A stretch of DNA of 32,356 bases from Gordonia sp. 'Campus' (GCF_022206305.1 NZ_JAKOIW010000016.1:1-32356); one strand, 5' to 3'; counted from the stretch's first letter, positions 15,759 through 24,767 are shown. Program-made: numbers and translations. The notes: generated by a model from the letters alone, not told the origin.

Positions 15759-17884
15759 GCGCGCCGGCCCGGCAGGTCCACACCTTCTGCCGCATCTGCG
15801 AGCCCGGGTGCGGGCTGCTGGCCACGGTCGACGCCGATCGCATCGTGGGATTGCAACCGGACCCGGATCATCCTGTACACCGCGGCTTCTCCTGCCACAA
15901 GGGACCGCACTACCTGGATGTCCATTCCGATCCGGATCGGGTCGATCACCCGCTGCGACGAGTCGGGACCGGCGACCGCCGGGACGGCGACTTCGAGCGT
16001 GTGTCCTGGGACGAGGCGGTTCGCGACATCGCCGACCGGCTCGGCGCCATCCGAGACAGGTACGGCCGCAATGCATTGGCGGTGTACCAGGGCAACCCAT
16101 CGGCGTTCAACGGTCTCTACTATGCGAACGCGGCGCGGATCGCGCGGGGGTTCGACACGCGGATGAGGTTCAGCGCCGGGACCCAGGACACATCGGCCAA
16201 GTACGCGGCGAGCGAGGCCGTCTACGGCGCGTCGATGGCACACCCGATTCCGGACCTGCTGCACACCCACTACTTCCTGTGTCTCGGGAGCAATCCGCAG
16301 GTCTCCCACATGACGTTGATCCACGTCTCGGATCCGATGGCCAAACTGCGCGCGATCGCCAAGCGCGGCGGGACAGTGCTGTTCGTCAATCCGCGCCGCA
16401 TCGAGTCGTCGACGCCGGAGACCGGCGACGTGCTGCTGATCACCCCGGACACCGACTTCTACTTTCTGGCCGGGCTCCTGCACGAGATCGTGTTCCGGAT
16501 CGGATTCGACCGTGGCGCAGTCGAACAGCATGCGCGGGGGATCGACGATCTGCTCGACTTCGTCTCGCGCTACCCGGTGGAGCGGGTCGCCGGGGTCACG
16601 GGGATCCCCGCCGAGACCATCGCCCGGGTCGCCGACGAGTTCTGCGCCGCACCGAGTGCGAGCATCTACATGGGCACCGGCGTCAACCAGGGCAGGCTGG
16701 GCACGCTCGCCTACTGGATGCTCACCATGGTCAGTCTGTTCTCCGGGAACCTCGGACGCCGCGGCGGCAACATCTACTCGCGAGGCGTCGCCGACGTCGT
16801 CCAGAACTCCCGGCGCCGGCGCGCGGACCCGTTCTTCTCCGGTCCGCTCGGGGAGATCCGCACCGTCGGAGGGGATCTCCCCGCCGCCATGCTGCCGGAC
16901 TTCATCGAGCGCTCCGACGACCCGATCCGTGCCCTGATCGTGGTGTCGGGCAACCCACTTCTGTCGGTCGGCGGTGGAGACCGGTTGCGGCGTGCCCTGG
17001 AATCGCTGGAGTTGATCGTCACCGTGGACCTGTATCGCACCGTGACGGGCGAGATCGGGGACTACATCCTGCCTGCGACGGACTGGCTCGAGCGCGAAGA
17101 CGTCAACTTCCTGAACACGATGGGGGTGGCGATGGAGCCCTACGTCCAATACACCCCCGCTGTCGTCGCGCCGGTGGGGCAACGGCGTGACGACTGGTGG
17201 ATTCTCTCGCGCATCCAGCAGGAGATGGGTGTACCGAGCCTTCTCGACGACCCGGAGGCCGGCCCTCTCGCGGCGATCGACGCCGTTCTGCGGGAAGCGG
17301 ACCTGTCCGTCGAGACGCTCAAGGACAAACCATGTCAGACCGAGGTGCTTCCGGAAGCGGTGCCCAGCGATGTCTTCGAAATCGCGGTGCAGCACGACGA
17401 CGGCCTGATCGACTGCTGTCCCGATCTGTTCCGTCGGTCTTTCGACGATGCCGAACGGATCCTCGAGGGTCTCGTAGCGGAGCCGGACGACCAGCTCAAG
17501 CTGATCACCCGGCGCAACCACTTCATGGTGAACAGCTGGCTGCACAATCTCCCGGTTCTGAAACAGGGTGTCCATCAGGACAATCCGCTGTGGATGAACC
17601 CCGTCGACATGCGCCGGCGCGATCTCGTGGACGGCGACGACGTCACCGTGCGCAATCTCCATGGCGCTCTGCCGGCCGTGGTCGTCGGGGACGACACCCT
17701 GCGCGAAGGCGTGGTGGCGATGACCCATGGCTGGGGCCAGGACCGGGCGCGCGGTCTCGACGTGGCCCGACGCCATCCGGGGGTGAACGTCAACCAACTC
17801 GCGCCGTCCGGGGCGAAGGGGTACGACCCCCTCAGCAACCAATCGCATCTCACCGGGATCAACGTCGAGGTGATCCGCCGCTGA
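15755..17884 (+). CDS. molybdopterin oxidoreductase 3 (Mo-bisPGD, [4Fe-4S])
   Basis: A 709-residue third paralogue, ATG 15755 overlapping the reductase stop (ATGA). Iron-sulfur ligands are C12, C15, C19 and C47, with K49. Core motifs are LCLGSNPQVSH, VNPRRIESSTPETGDVLLI and VSGNPLLSVGGGD. The cap shows RNHFMVNSWLHN, MTHGWGQDRARG and GVNVNQLAP. The probable Mo ligand is D145 (QDTSAK), in register with D142 and D143 of the others. It lacks a signal peptide. It ends the operon, with 140 bp before the next gene. Sequence landmarks differ clearly among the three, so they are old paralogues and not a recent duplication. Function unknown. Confidence 0.92.
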   Translation: MSAPARQVHTFCRICEPGCGLLATVDADRIVGLQPDPDHPVHRGFSCHKGPHYLDVHSDPDRVDHPLRRVGTGDRRDGDFERVSWDEAVRDIADRLGAIRDRYGRNALAVYQGNPSAFNGLYYANAARIARGFDTRMRFSAGTQDTSAKYAASEAVYGASMAHPIPDLLHTHYFLCLGSNPQVSHMTLIHVSDPMAKLRAIAKRGGTVLFVNPRRIESSTPETGDVLLITPDTDFYFLAGLLHEIVFRIGFDRGAVEQHARGIDDLLDFVSRYPVERVAGVTGIPAETIARVADEFCAAPSASIYMGTGVNQGRLGTLAYWMLTMVSLFSGNLGRRGGNIYSRGVADVVQNSRRRRADPFFSGPLGEIRTVGGDLPAAMLPDFIERSDDPIRALIVVSGNPLLSVGGGDRLRRALESLELIVTVDLYRTVTGEIGDYILPATDWLEREDVNFLNTMGVAMEPYVQYTPAVVAPVGQRRDDWWILSRIQQEMGVPSLLDDPEAGPLAAIDAVLREADLSVETLKDKPCQTEVLPEAVPSDVFEIAVQHDDGLIDCCPDLFRRSFDDAERILEGLVAEPDDQLKLITRRNHFMVNSWLHNLPVLKQGVHQDNPLWMNPVDMRRRDLVDGDDVTVRNLHGALPAVVVGDDTLREGVVAMTHGWGQDRARGLDVARRHPGVNVNQLAPSGAKGYDPLSNQSHLTGINVEVIRR

Positions 17885-17897
17885 TCGCGGTGCGGGG

Positions 17898-17926
17898 TTG
17901 CCAACATAACCGAATGCTTTTAGATT
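17898..17926 (+). promoter_or_regulatory. promoter with embedded operator, second ligase
   Basis: TTGCCA (17898-17903), 17 bp, TAGATT (17921-17926). The near-palindrome CGAATGCTTTTAG at 17911-17923 covers the spacer end and the -10 box. The ligase start is 101 bp downstream. Same arrangement as at 6666. Confidence 0.55.
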
Positions 17927-18024
17927 AGTCGGTGTGATCCGGGACACCTTCGATCGGTGCGGCCCGGGCCGCCCCGCGCGCCTGACCGAGTCGGCGACGT
18001 CCACACCCAAACAGGAGGCTGTAC

Positions 18025-19548
18025 ATGAGCGGAACCGTCGTCGACGCACTCGGATTCTGGGCCCGCACGGTGCCGGACCAGGCCGCGATCGACTTCGCCG
18101 GCGATGTGGTCACCTACCGCGCACTCGACACCTGGGCAGACGGGGTCGCCCACGACCTGCGGTCTCGCGGCGTCGGAGTAGGCGACCGGGTGAGCTATGT
18201 CGGCGTGAACTCGCTGGAGTGGTGTGTCGCCGCCCTGGGCGCCATGAAGGTGGGTGCGATCTCGGCGCCGTTCAACCAACGCATGCTCGCCGGGGAACTG
18301 ACGGTCCTCGTCGACGACTGCGACCCCGCGGTCGTGTTCTGCGACGCGGACCTGCGCTCTCGTGTGGAGGAGGTGCGCAGCACCCGCGACACGTTCGTCA
18401 TCGCGGAGTTCGAGGCCGATGTGCGACCGCTGCGCGGCGTCGCGCACCCGGCGTATCGCAGCCCGGTGGTCGAGTTGTCGGACCCCACGGCGATCGTGTT
18501 CACCAGCGGGACAACGGGTAAGCCGAAGGGGGTCGTGTTCACGCACGCGACGATCGCCGGGGAGATGCACGAATGGTCACTGATGGAACCGATCCAGCAG
18601 AACGGCCTGCGCCCCTTGCTCGTCCTCCCGCTGTTCACGGCCGCGGGCATCATCTGGGGGATCTCACGCACCGTCTTGCACGGCGGGACGTTGCTCCTGC
18701 AACCCGGATTCGATCCGGAGTCCGCGCTGCGGGTCCTGATCGGGAGCCGGGCAACGACTCTCACCGGCCCACCGATCCTCTTCGAGCAGATCTCCCGGGT
18801 GGCGGGCTTCGCCGATGCCGATCTGGCCCACCTGACCACCGCGCACGTGGGCGGCGCGCGTGTGCCGTCCGCGCTGGTGGGTGTCTGGCTGGACCGCGGT
18901 GTCCAATTGCGGCAGATCTACGGGCAGACGGAGATCGGTGGATCGGCCTCGGCGATGCCCCGTGCGGAGGCGGCCGAGCATCCCGACAAATGCGGATTCG
19001 GCGGCATCTTCACCAAGATCCGTGTCGTCGACGCCGACGGGAACGACTGCGCCCCGAACTCCGTCGGGCAGATCCTGTTGCGGGGTCCGGGCATGATGCC
19101 GGGGTATTGGCGTAATGAGGACGCGACCCGCGCGGCACTGATCGACGGTTGGCTGCACACCGGCGACCTCGGCACACTCGACGAGAACGGCTATCTGACT
19201 TTCGTGGACCGTCTGAAGGACATGATCATCTCCGGCGGTCTGAACATCTCCCCGGTGGAGATCGAACAGGTGATCAACCGGATCCCCGGAGTCGAGGAGG
19301 TGGCGGTGATCAGCGTTCCCGACGACAAGTTCGGCGAGACACCCGCGGCGGTGGTCAAAAAGGTCGAGGGCCTCACCGAGGTCGACATCGTCGAATTCTG
19401 CAACCGCAACCTCGCGGACTACAAGGTGCCACGGTACGTGGTCTTCGTCGACGAGGGTCTCCCGCGAATGCCCAGCGGAAAGATCTCCAAGCGGCAGCTC
19501 CGGGATACGTACTCCGATGTCCCGCAGACCTATCCGAAGGTCAGGTGA
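18025..19548 (+). CDS. acyl-CoA synthetase (AMP-forming)
   Basis: A 507-residue adenylate-forming ligase with FTSGTTGKPKG, IYGQTEIGG, DGWLHTGDLG, DRLKDMIISGG and the catalytic lysine segment MPSGKISKRQL. AGGAGG at 18013-18018 lies 6 bp before the ATG. It differs clearly from the ligase at 6767, for example in the GQTE versus GLTE motif, so the two probably activate different acids, such as the imported substrate and a later intermediate (inference). An SDR gene follows after 4 bp. The unit has its own operator-bearing promoter. Confidence 0.92.
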   Translation: MSGTVVDALGFWARTVPDQAAIDFAGDVVTYRALDTWADGVAHDLRSRGVGVGDRVSYVGVNSLEWCVAALGAMKVGAISAPFNQRMLAGELTVLVDDCDPAVVFCDADLRSRVEEVRSTRDTFVIAEFEADVRPLRGVAHPAYRSPVVELSDPTAIVFTSGTTGKPKGVVFTHATIAGEMHEWSLMEPIQQNGLRPLLVLPLFTAAGIIWGISRTVLHGGTLLLQPGFDPESALRVLIGSRATTLTGPPILFEQISRVAGFADADLAHLTTAHVGGARVPSALVGVWLDRGVQLRQIYGQTEIGGSASAMPRAEAAEHPDKCGFGGIFTKIRVVDADGNDCAPNSVGQILLRGPGMMPGYWRNEDATRAALIDGWLHTGDLGTLDENGYLTFVDRLKDMIISGGLNISPVEIEQVINRIPGVEEVAVISVPDDKFGETPAAVVKKVEGLTEVDIVEFCNRNLADYKVPRYVVFVDEGLPRMPSGKISKRQLRDTYSDVPQTYPKVR

Positions 19549-19552
19549 GGTC

Positions 19553-20296
19553 GTGGATCGCGCGGAACGGGTCGCGGTCGTCACCGGGGGCGGGCGGGGC
19601 ATCGGCGCCGCGATCTCGCGACGACTGGCTGCGGAAGGGCATGCGGTTGCGGTCAACTACGCCTCCGGCGCGGCGGCGGCCCAAGAGGTGGCGGGTGAGA
19701 TCGTCGCGGCCGGCGGACGCGCGGTCGCCATCCGTGCCGACGTCTCGGATGCCGCTCAGGCGGAGAAGCTGATCGCCGAGGCGGCACGGGTGCTCGGCCC
19801 GCCGACCGTACTGGTCAACAACGCGGGGATGAATCTCGCAGCGTCGGCGCGCAAGCAGTCTCCACACGAGTGGGATCGGGTCATCGGCGTCAATCTCAGC
19901 GGTGCGTTCTACTGTGCGCACGCGGCTCTGCCTGCCATGTACGACGCCGGGTGGGGTCGGGTCGTCTTCCTGAGCAGTCCGTCCGGCGGGCGGCGACCGT
20001 CGCCGGGGATGAGCGCCTACTCGGCCGCCAAGGCCGGCCTCGTGGGGATGACCCGTTCGCTGGCGCAGGAGGTCGCCCGCCGCGGCATCACCGTGAATGC
20101 CGTCATGCCGGGGTTCGTCGAGACCGACATCATCGCCTCGGGCGGCGAGAACGCCGCGGCGAACCTGGCCGCGCACTGGCCGCGGATTCCCGCCGAGTCC
20201 ATCGCGGCGACGATCTCCTTCCTGGTCGGCGAGGACGGCCGGCACGTCTCCGGCGAGGAGGTCGGAGTGTGGCTCGGCGGGCCCGTGGGGGTCTGA
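19553..20296 (+). CDS. SDR family oxidoreductase (FabG-like)
   Basis: A 247-residue classical short-chain dehydrogenase/reductase: cofactor motif TGGGRGIGAAIS, NNAG, and the active-site Ser with Tyr/Lys in YSAAKAG. It probably interconverts a hydroxyacyl and a ketoacyl (possibly CoA-bound) group, as in beta-oxidation-like steps. I chose GTG 19553, 4 bp after the ligase stop, because the family begins right before VAVVTGG; an in-frame ATG at 19517 would overlap the ligase. Its stop is 13 bp from the 3' end of the convergent SDR. Confidence 0.87.
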   Translation: MDRAERVAVVTGGGRGIGAAISRRLAAEGHAVAVNYASGAAAAQEVAGEIVAAGGRAVAIRADVSDAAQAEKLIAEAARVLGPPTVLVNNAGMNLAASARKQSPHEWDRVIGVNLSGAFYCAHAALPAMYDAGWGRVVFLSSPSGGRRPSPGMSAYSAAKAGLVGMTRSLAQEVARRGITVNAVMPGFVETDIIASGGENAAANLAAHWPRIPAESIAATISFLVGEDGRHVSGEEVGVWLGGPVGV

Positions 20297-20335
20297 CCGC
20301 GGCCCGGGGCTACCGCCGGTGTTGCGCGGCCGCGG
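20297..20335. terminator. inverted repeat between convergent SDR genes
   Basis: CCGCGGCC (20297-20304) pairs perfectly with GGCCGCGG (20328-20335) around a 23-base loop. It spans the gap between two convergent genes and enters the 3' end of the minus-strand one. There is no T-run. A bidirectional terminator role is possible but weak. Confidence 0.25.
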
Positions 20336-21143
20336 CGTCGGCTTCCGCGCGGTAGTTCCGCGGCCACGCCTTGCCCAGGGTGAGACCGCCGTCGACGATC
20401 ATGTTCTGTCCGGTGATGAAGGAGGCGTCGTCGGAGACGAGATAGCCGATGGCACCGGCGATGTCGTCTCCCTCACCCGCCCGGGGGACGGGTTGGAACG
20501 ATGCGAGCCCCCGGCGTACGGTCTCGATGCTGGCGTCCAGGTCGTCACCGTCCAATCCCGCACCGCTGCCGACGATCCGGGTGGCGACGCCACCCGGGGT
20601 CACCGCGTTGACGCGGATACCGAACTCGGCCAGTTCGCGCGCCGCGGTGCGGGTCAGCGCGAGAACCGCGGCCTTCGCGGCGCCGTACGGATGGGGGCCG
20701 AACCCCGTACGCAACCCGGCCACCGACGAGACGTTCACGATGGTGCCGAATCCCTGGTAGCGCATGACACGCGAGGCATGTTTGGTGCCGAAGAACGCGC
20801 TGCGTGCGAGCACGGCGAACGCCGAATCCCAGTCCTCGGCGGACGTGTCGGCGATGTAGGTCCAGTTGCCGACCCGGCCGGCGTTGTTGATCATCGCGTC
20901 CAGACGGCCGAAGCGGGTGGTGGCCTCCTGAACCGCTGCAGCGACATCGTCTTCGTCGGTCACGTCGGCGTGGATGTGGACCGCGCGGTCGCCGAGAGCG
21001 GCCGCGACGGCCACGGCGCGCTCGTCATCGATGTCGGCCACCACCACTCGCGCGCCCCGGGCTGCCAGCAGGCCGCAGGTGGCTGCGCCGATCCCGCTGG
21101 CGCCGCCGGTCACCACGGCGACCTTTCCGTCGAGTCCGTTCAT
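20310..21143 (-). CDS. SDR family oxidoreductase
   Basis: A 277-residue classical SDR: TGGASGIGAATCGLLAARGA, an acidic residue after beta-2 (VVVADIDDE) that favours NAD over NADP, NNAG, the catalytic serine in NVSSVAG and YGAAKAA. The last 20 residues extend past the usual end and are alanine/arginine-rich. It is divergent from the crotonase at 21270, and both share the palindrome at 21197-21209. It probably oxidises a hydroxyl group on a pathway intermediate. Confidence 0.87.
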   Translation of the reverse strand: MNGLDGKVAVVTGGASGIGAATCGLLAARGARVVVADIDDERAVAVAAALGDRAVHIHADVTDEDDVAAAVQEATTRFGRLDAMINNAGRVGNWTYIADTSAEDWDSAFAVLARSAFFGTKHASRVMRYQGFGTIVNVSSVAGLRTGFGPHPYGAAKAAVLALTRTAARELAEFGIRVNAVTPGGVATRIVGSGAGLDGDDLDASIETVRRGLASFQPVPRAGEGDDIAGAIGYLVSDDASFITGQNMIVDGGLTLGKAWPRNYRAEADAAAAQHRR

Positions 21144-21183
21144 GGCGTTGGCCCTTTCCGCGAGTGCTCCGTGGTCTTCGATC

Positions 21184-21212
21184 TTGAGGAATTAATCTAA
21201 AGACATTAGCCT
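21184..21212. promoter_or_regulatory. divergent promoter region with 13-bp operator
   Basis: CTAAAGACATTAG at 21197-21209 has perfect CTAA/TTAG arms. On the plus strand TTGAGG (21184-21189), 17 bp, TAGCCT (21207-21212) could be a promoter for the crotonase. On the minus strand TAGATT follows directly from the palindrome and could serve the SDR. The site is 60 bp and 53 bp from the two starts. Confidence 0.5.
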
Positions 21213-21269
21213 GAATTCGAGACGCGCACCACGGAATCGGGCGCGCCGCGAACGCGAGGAGAATGCCGC

Positions 21270-22069
21270 ATGCCGGATGCGATCGTGACCGAGAGGCCCC
21301 GCCCGGGCGTTCTGCTGATTCGGCTCGACCGGCCGGACGCGTTGAACGCGATGAATGCTCGGTTGGTCGAGTCCTTGCACGAGGTGCTTGCGGAGGTGCG
21401 CCACGACTCCGAGACGCGCGCGATCGTGCTCACCGGAAACGGCCGGGCCTTTTGCGCCGGGATCGATCTGCGCGGTTATGGCGAACCACCCGGCGCGCGA
21501 GAAGGCGAGGGACGGGCGCAGGCCGGCATGCGGGTGCAACAACACATCGCCTCACTGATGGAGGCGTTCCGTGGGGCTCGGCCACCGGTGATCGCCGCTG
21601 TCAACGGGGCCGCCGCCGGCGGAGGGATGGCCCTGGCGCTGATGGCCGACGTCCGGATCATGTCCGACACGGCATCCATGCATGCCTCGTTCATCAACCG
21701 CGGGCAGTCGAGTTGCGACATCGGGGTGAGCTGGTTGCTCCCCAGGATGATCGGGTTCGCCCGGGCCGCCGAGATCATGCTCACCGGGCGGCCGGTGGAC
21801 GCCGCCGAATGCGAGCGTGTGGGCATCGTCTCGAGATCGGTTCCGTCCGAACAGATCGTGGACGAAGCCATCGGCATCGCGGAGAACGTCGCGCGGAACA
21901 GTCCATTCGGGGTGTGGATGACCAAGGAAGTGATGTGGTCGAACCGAGTCTCCGCGCGGCGATGGACCTGGAGAACCGGACGCAGATCCTGGCGGCGATG
22001 ACCAGAGACCATCGCGAGGCGGTCCTGTCATTTCTCGAGAAACGGCCTGCGGTCTACCGGAATCACTGA
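21270..22069 (+). pseudogene. enoyl-CoA hydratase/isomerase family, frameshifted near 3' end
   Basis: From ATG 21270 a crotonase reads normally through the oxyanion-hole segments FCAGIDLRGY and GAAAGGGMAL to MTKEVMWSN at about 21944. It then falls into arginine/tryptophan-rich sequence and stops at 21999-22001. The expected C-terminus (SLRAAMDLENRTQ, then LSFLEKRPAVYRNH) continues in another frame to 22069. One missing C near 21944, or a 10-bp loss of the usual three or so linker residues, would explain it. The encoded protein lacks its trimerisation and CoA-contact C-terminus. It is an inactivated gene or a sequencing error. It lies upstream of the F420-type enzyme by 70 bp. Confidence 0.72.
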
Positions 22070-22139
22070 GCAGTCATCCCTGCCGGAGTCACTGGGCGAC
22101 AACGGTATCGGCGAGAAGTAGCAGAGAGGCAGTGGTGGC

Positions 22140-23180
22140 ATGAAGGTCGGTGTGATGGCCGGGTACTGGGGAGCGGGACCGCCGCGGCGGATCGAGCAGA
22201 CGCTCGCCGAGGCCGAGGCGCTCGGCGTGGACAGCTTCTGGACCGCGGAATCCTATGGCTCCGATGCTCTGACGCCACTGGCGTGGTGGGGCTCGCGGAC
22301 GTCGACCATCGCGCTCGGCACCTCCGTGTGCCAGATGGCCGCGCGCACGCCCACCGCGCTGGCGATGGCGGCGCAGACGATCGACCATCTGAGCGGCGGA
22401 CGGCTCATCCTCGGCATCGGGGCGTCGGGGCCACAGGTCGTCGAAGGATGGTACGGCGCACCGTATCCGCGCCCACTGGAGCGCACGCGTGAGTATGTGT
22501 CGATAATGCGTGCGGTGTGGGCGAGGGACGAGCCGGTCACGTTCGACGGCAGGCACTTTCAACTGCCGTTGGACGGGGGCACCGGATTGGGGAAGCCGTT
22601 GAAGTCGATCGTGCACCCGCTCCGGGCCGACATCCCGGTGTACATGGGTGCCGAGGGGCCGAAGAACGTGGCCCTCGCCGCGGAGATCGCCGACGGTTGG
22701 ACACCGCTGTGGTTCTCGCCGAAGACCGATGAGTTCTACCGTGCCGCGCTGGCGGACGGGTTCGCCCGCGAGAGCGCGCGCCGGACGGCCGACGACTTCG
22801 AGATCGCCAACGTGTGCTGGCTCGCGGAGGACGACGACGTCGAACGGGCGGCCGCGCGGCTGAAGCCCGTGGTGGCGCTCTATGCCGGGGGTATGGGCGC
22901 CAAGGGGGCGAACTTCCACAATGACGTCTTCGTCCGCATGGGATGGGGAGAGGCGTGCGCCGAGATCCAGTCGCTCTACCTGACCGGCCGCGCCGATCTC
23001 GCCGCCCAGGCGGTCCCCACCGCCATGGTCGAGGACGTCGCGCTGGTGGGGCCGGTCGACAAGATCTGTGAGGACATCGTGACCAGATGGAAGCCGACCT
23101 GTCTGACGACGTTGATCCTGGGCGGTTGGCCGCGTCGCGAAGAGTCGAGACACCGGATTCTCGAGGCCATCCGGGCCTGA
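22140..23180 (+). CDS. LLM class F420-type oxidoreductase
   Basis: A 346-residue luciferase-like TIM-barrel protein. The segment LILGIGASGPQVVEGWYG and the start MKVGVMAGYWG are typical of the mycobacterial F420-dependent LLM group (Rv3520c-like). IPVYMGAEGPKNVALAAEIADGW is the phosphate-binding end of the barrel. Such enzymes move hydride between F420 and an alcohol, enone or similar; flavin use cannot be ruled out. It follows the crotonase on the same strand and may be cotranscribed from the promoter at 21184. A 219-bp gap follows, holding only the next operator and small imperfect repeats. Confidence 0.87.
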   Translation: MKVGVMAGYWGAGPPRRIEQTLAEAEALGVDSFWTAESYGSDALTPLAWWGSRTSTIALGTSVCQMAARTPTALAMAAQTIDHLSGGRLILGIGASGPQVVEGWYGAPYPRPLERTREYVSIMRAVWARDEPVTFDGRHFQLPLDGGTGLGKPLKSIVHPLRADIPVYMGAEGPKNVALAAEIADGWTPLWFSPKTDEFYRAALADGFARESARRTADDFEIANVCWLAEDDDVERAAARLKPVVALYAGGMGAKGANFHNDVFVRMGWGEACAEIQSLYLTGRADLAAQAVPTAMVEDVALVGPVDKICEDIVTRWKPTCLTTLILGGWPRREESRHRILEAIRA

Positions 23181-23321
23181 GGTCGGTCAAGCTTCTGCCC
23201 TCCCTGATCCGGTTGCATCACAACGCAACTGCTTCCTGAGGTGTGATGGCGACCAGCCACGAACCAACTGCTGCTCTCGGATCGGGGAGCGATGGCTGAG
23301 ATTTCCCGGTTCGGCACAAAA

Positions 23322-23337
23322 CGAACGACGTTAGATT
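23322..23337 (+). promoter_or_regulatory. 13-bp operator overlapping a -10 box
   Basis: CGAACGACGTTAG (23322-23334) has palindromic CGAAC-GAC-GTTAG arms with one mismatch, and TAGATT (23332-23337) continues from it as a likely -10. The -35 is less clear (TTCGGC at 23310). The MHS transporter starts 65 bp downstream. Confidence 0.5.
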
Positions 23338-23399
23338 AAAGTTCGCAGGGTCACTGTCCTTTTCGGGCGCAATGCCCGGTACCGAAGGCGAAGGATCTC

Positions 23400-24767
23400 A
23401 TGAGTCAGACCACATCATCGGCGAGCCGGGACAGTTCCCCGGCGACGCCACCCACCACGCCCGATATGTCGAAGAAGGCCGGCCGGGCGGCGTTCGTCGG
23501 GACATTGTTGGAGTACTACGATTTCAGTCTCTATGCGTCCGCGGCATCGGTGGTGTTCGCGAGTGTGTTCTTCTCTGGATCGAGTCCGTTCCTCGGCACC
23601 CTGCAGGCGGTGGGGACGTTCGCCATCGGTTTCGTCGTGCGTCCCGTCGGCGGTGTGATCCTGGGCAGCCTCGGAGACCGATACGGGCGCAAGCGCATCC
23701 TGGTCCTCACGCTCGTCCTGATGGGCGCGGCGACCATGCTGGTCGGTGTGCTGCCGAGCCACGGCCAGATCGGCTGGCTCGCTCCGTTGATGCTGGTGAT
23801 CCTGCGGGTCGTCCAAGGTATCGGGGCCAGCGCCGAGTACGGCGGCGCGACCCTTGTCGCCGTCGAATTCGCGCCGCAGCGCAAGCGCGGCCTGCTCGGG
23901 TCGTTGCCCGGTATGGGCGCGGCGCTCGGCGGTGTGCTGGGAACGAGTGCGCTGCTGCTCTGCTCGACGGTCATGTCCGAGGATGTGTTCATGAGCTGGG
24001 GCTGGCGTATTCCGTTCCTGTGCAGCGGTTTCATCCTCGCGTACGGGTTGTGGTTGCGACGTTCGCTGCCCGAGACGCCGGAGTTCCATCGGATCGAGGA
24101 CACCGGCGGGCCGGCACGCACCCCCGTCCGTGACGTCATCAACCAGCAGCCGATGGCGCTGCTCGTGGTGATGGTGATGGCCATCGGGATGACCGGCATC
24201 GGCTACTTTTACCTCGTGTTCATGGGCACCTTCGGTGCCAATCAGCTCGGGCTGGGTAGTACCGACATCTTGATCGGTCTGATCGCCGCGCAGGTGGCGA
24301 ATGCGTTGCTGATCCCGGTGTTCGGGGGACTGTCCGATCGTGTGGGCCGGCGGGTCATCATCATGGGCGGGTTCGTCTACAGCGCGGTGTTCGCATGGCC
24401 CGCGTTCTGGTTGCTCTCCGAGTACGGGTCCTCGGCCGTGTTCTGGCTCGTTCTCGCCCTGGGCAACGGTCTGGGCGTGGGCATGGTCTTCGGGCCGATG
24501 GGTGCCTATGTGACCGAGTTGTTCCGGTCTCGGCATGTGTTCAGCGGACTGGGGCTCGGCCGGGAAGCCGGAAACGCGCTCGGCGCCGCGATCGTGCCGC
24601 TCGTCGCGGTGCCGCTCGCCTTCGACGACACGACCGTGTGGCTCAGTGTGTTGCTGTGCGCCATAGCCCTTCTCGGCCTGGGGGCGGCATGGTTGTCCCG
24701 CGTCGGCCCGGAGGTGGGCGCCGACGCGGTCCTCACATCCGGAGATCCTGGTCGAGGAACTCGATGA
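23400..24767 (+). CDS. MFS transporter, metabolite:H+ symporter (MHS) type
   Basis: A 455-residue, 12-helix carrier. LLEYYDFSLYASAA in helix 1, GSLGDRYGRKR in the 2-3 loop, GASAEYGGATLVAVEFAPQ in helix 4-5 and SLPETPEF after helix 6 match the MHS family (alpha-ketoglutarate, proline/betaine and shikimate symporters). It likely imports a small acid or zwitterion; the substrate is unknown. A Ser/Thr/Pro-rich 25-residue tail precedes helix 1. It is transcribed alone behind its own operator, and its last 35 bp overlap the convergent hydrolase gene. Confidence 0.88.
   Translation: MSQTTSSASRDSSPATPPTTPDMSKKAGRAAFVGTLLEYYDFSLYASAASVVFASVFFSGSSPFLGTLQAVGTFAIGFVVRPVGGVILGSLGDRYGRKRILVLTLVLMGAATMLVGVLPSHGQIGWLAPLMLVILRVVQGIGASAEYGGATLVAVEFAPQRKRGLLGSLPGMGAALGGVLGTSALLLCSTVMSEDVFMSWGWRIPFLCSGFILAYGLWLRRSLPETPEFHRIEDTGGPARTPVRDVINQQPMALLVVMVMAIGMTGIGYFYLVFMGTFGANQLGLGSTDILIGLIAAQVANALLIPVFGGLSDRVGRRVIIMGGFVYSAVFAWPAFWLLSEYGSSAVFWLVLALGNGLGVGMVFGPMGAYVTELFRSRHVFSGLGLGREAGNALGAAIVPLVAVPLAFDDTTVWLSVLLCAIALLGLGAAWLSRVGPEVGADAVLTSGDPGRGTR

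Noticed and set aside
15440..18049. Long minus-strand open frame opposite molybdoenzyme 3
   Set aside because: Shadow of a gene with clear Mo-bisPGD motifs on the plus strand; no ribosome site and no recognisable domain.
23181..23260. Possible terminator GTTGC...GCAAC after the F420-type gene
   Set aside because: The stem is only 5 bp with an 8-base loop, too weak to claim.
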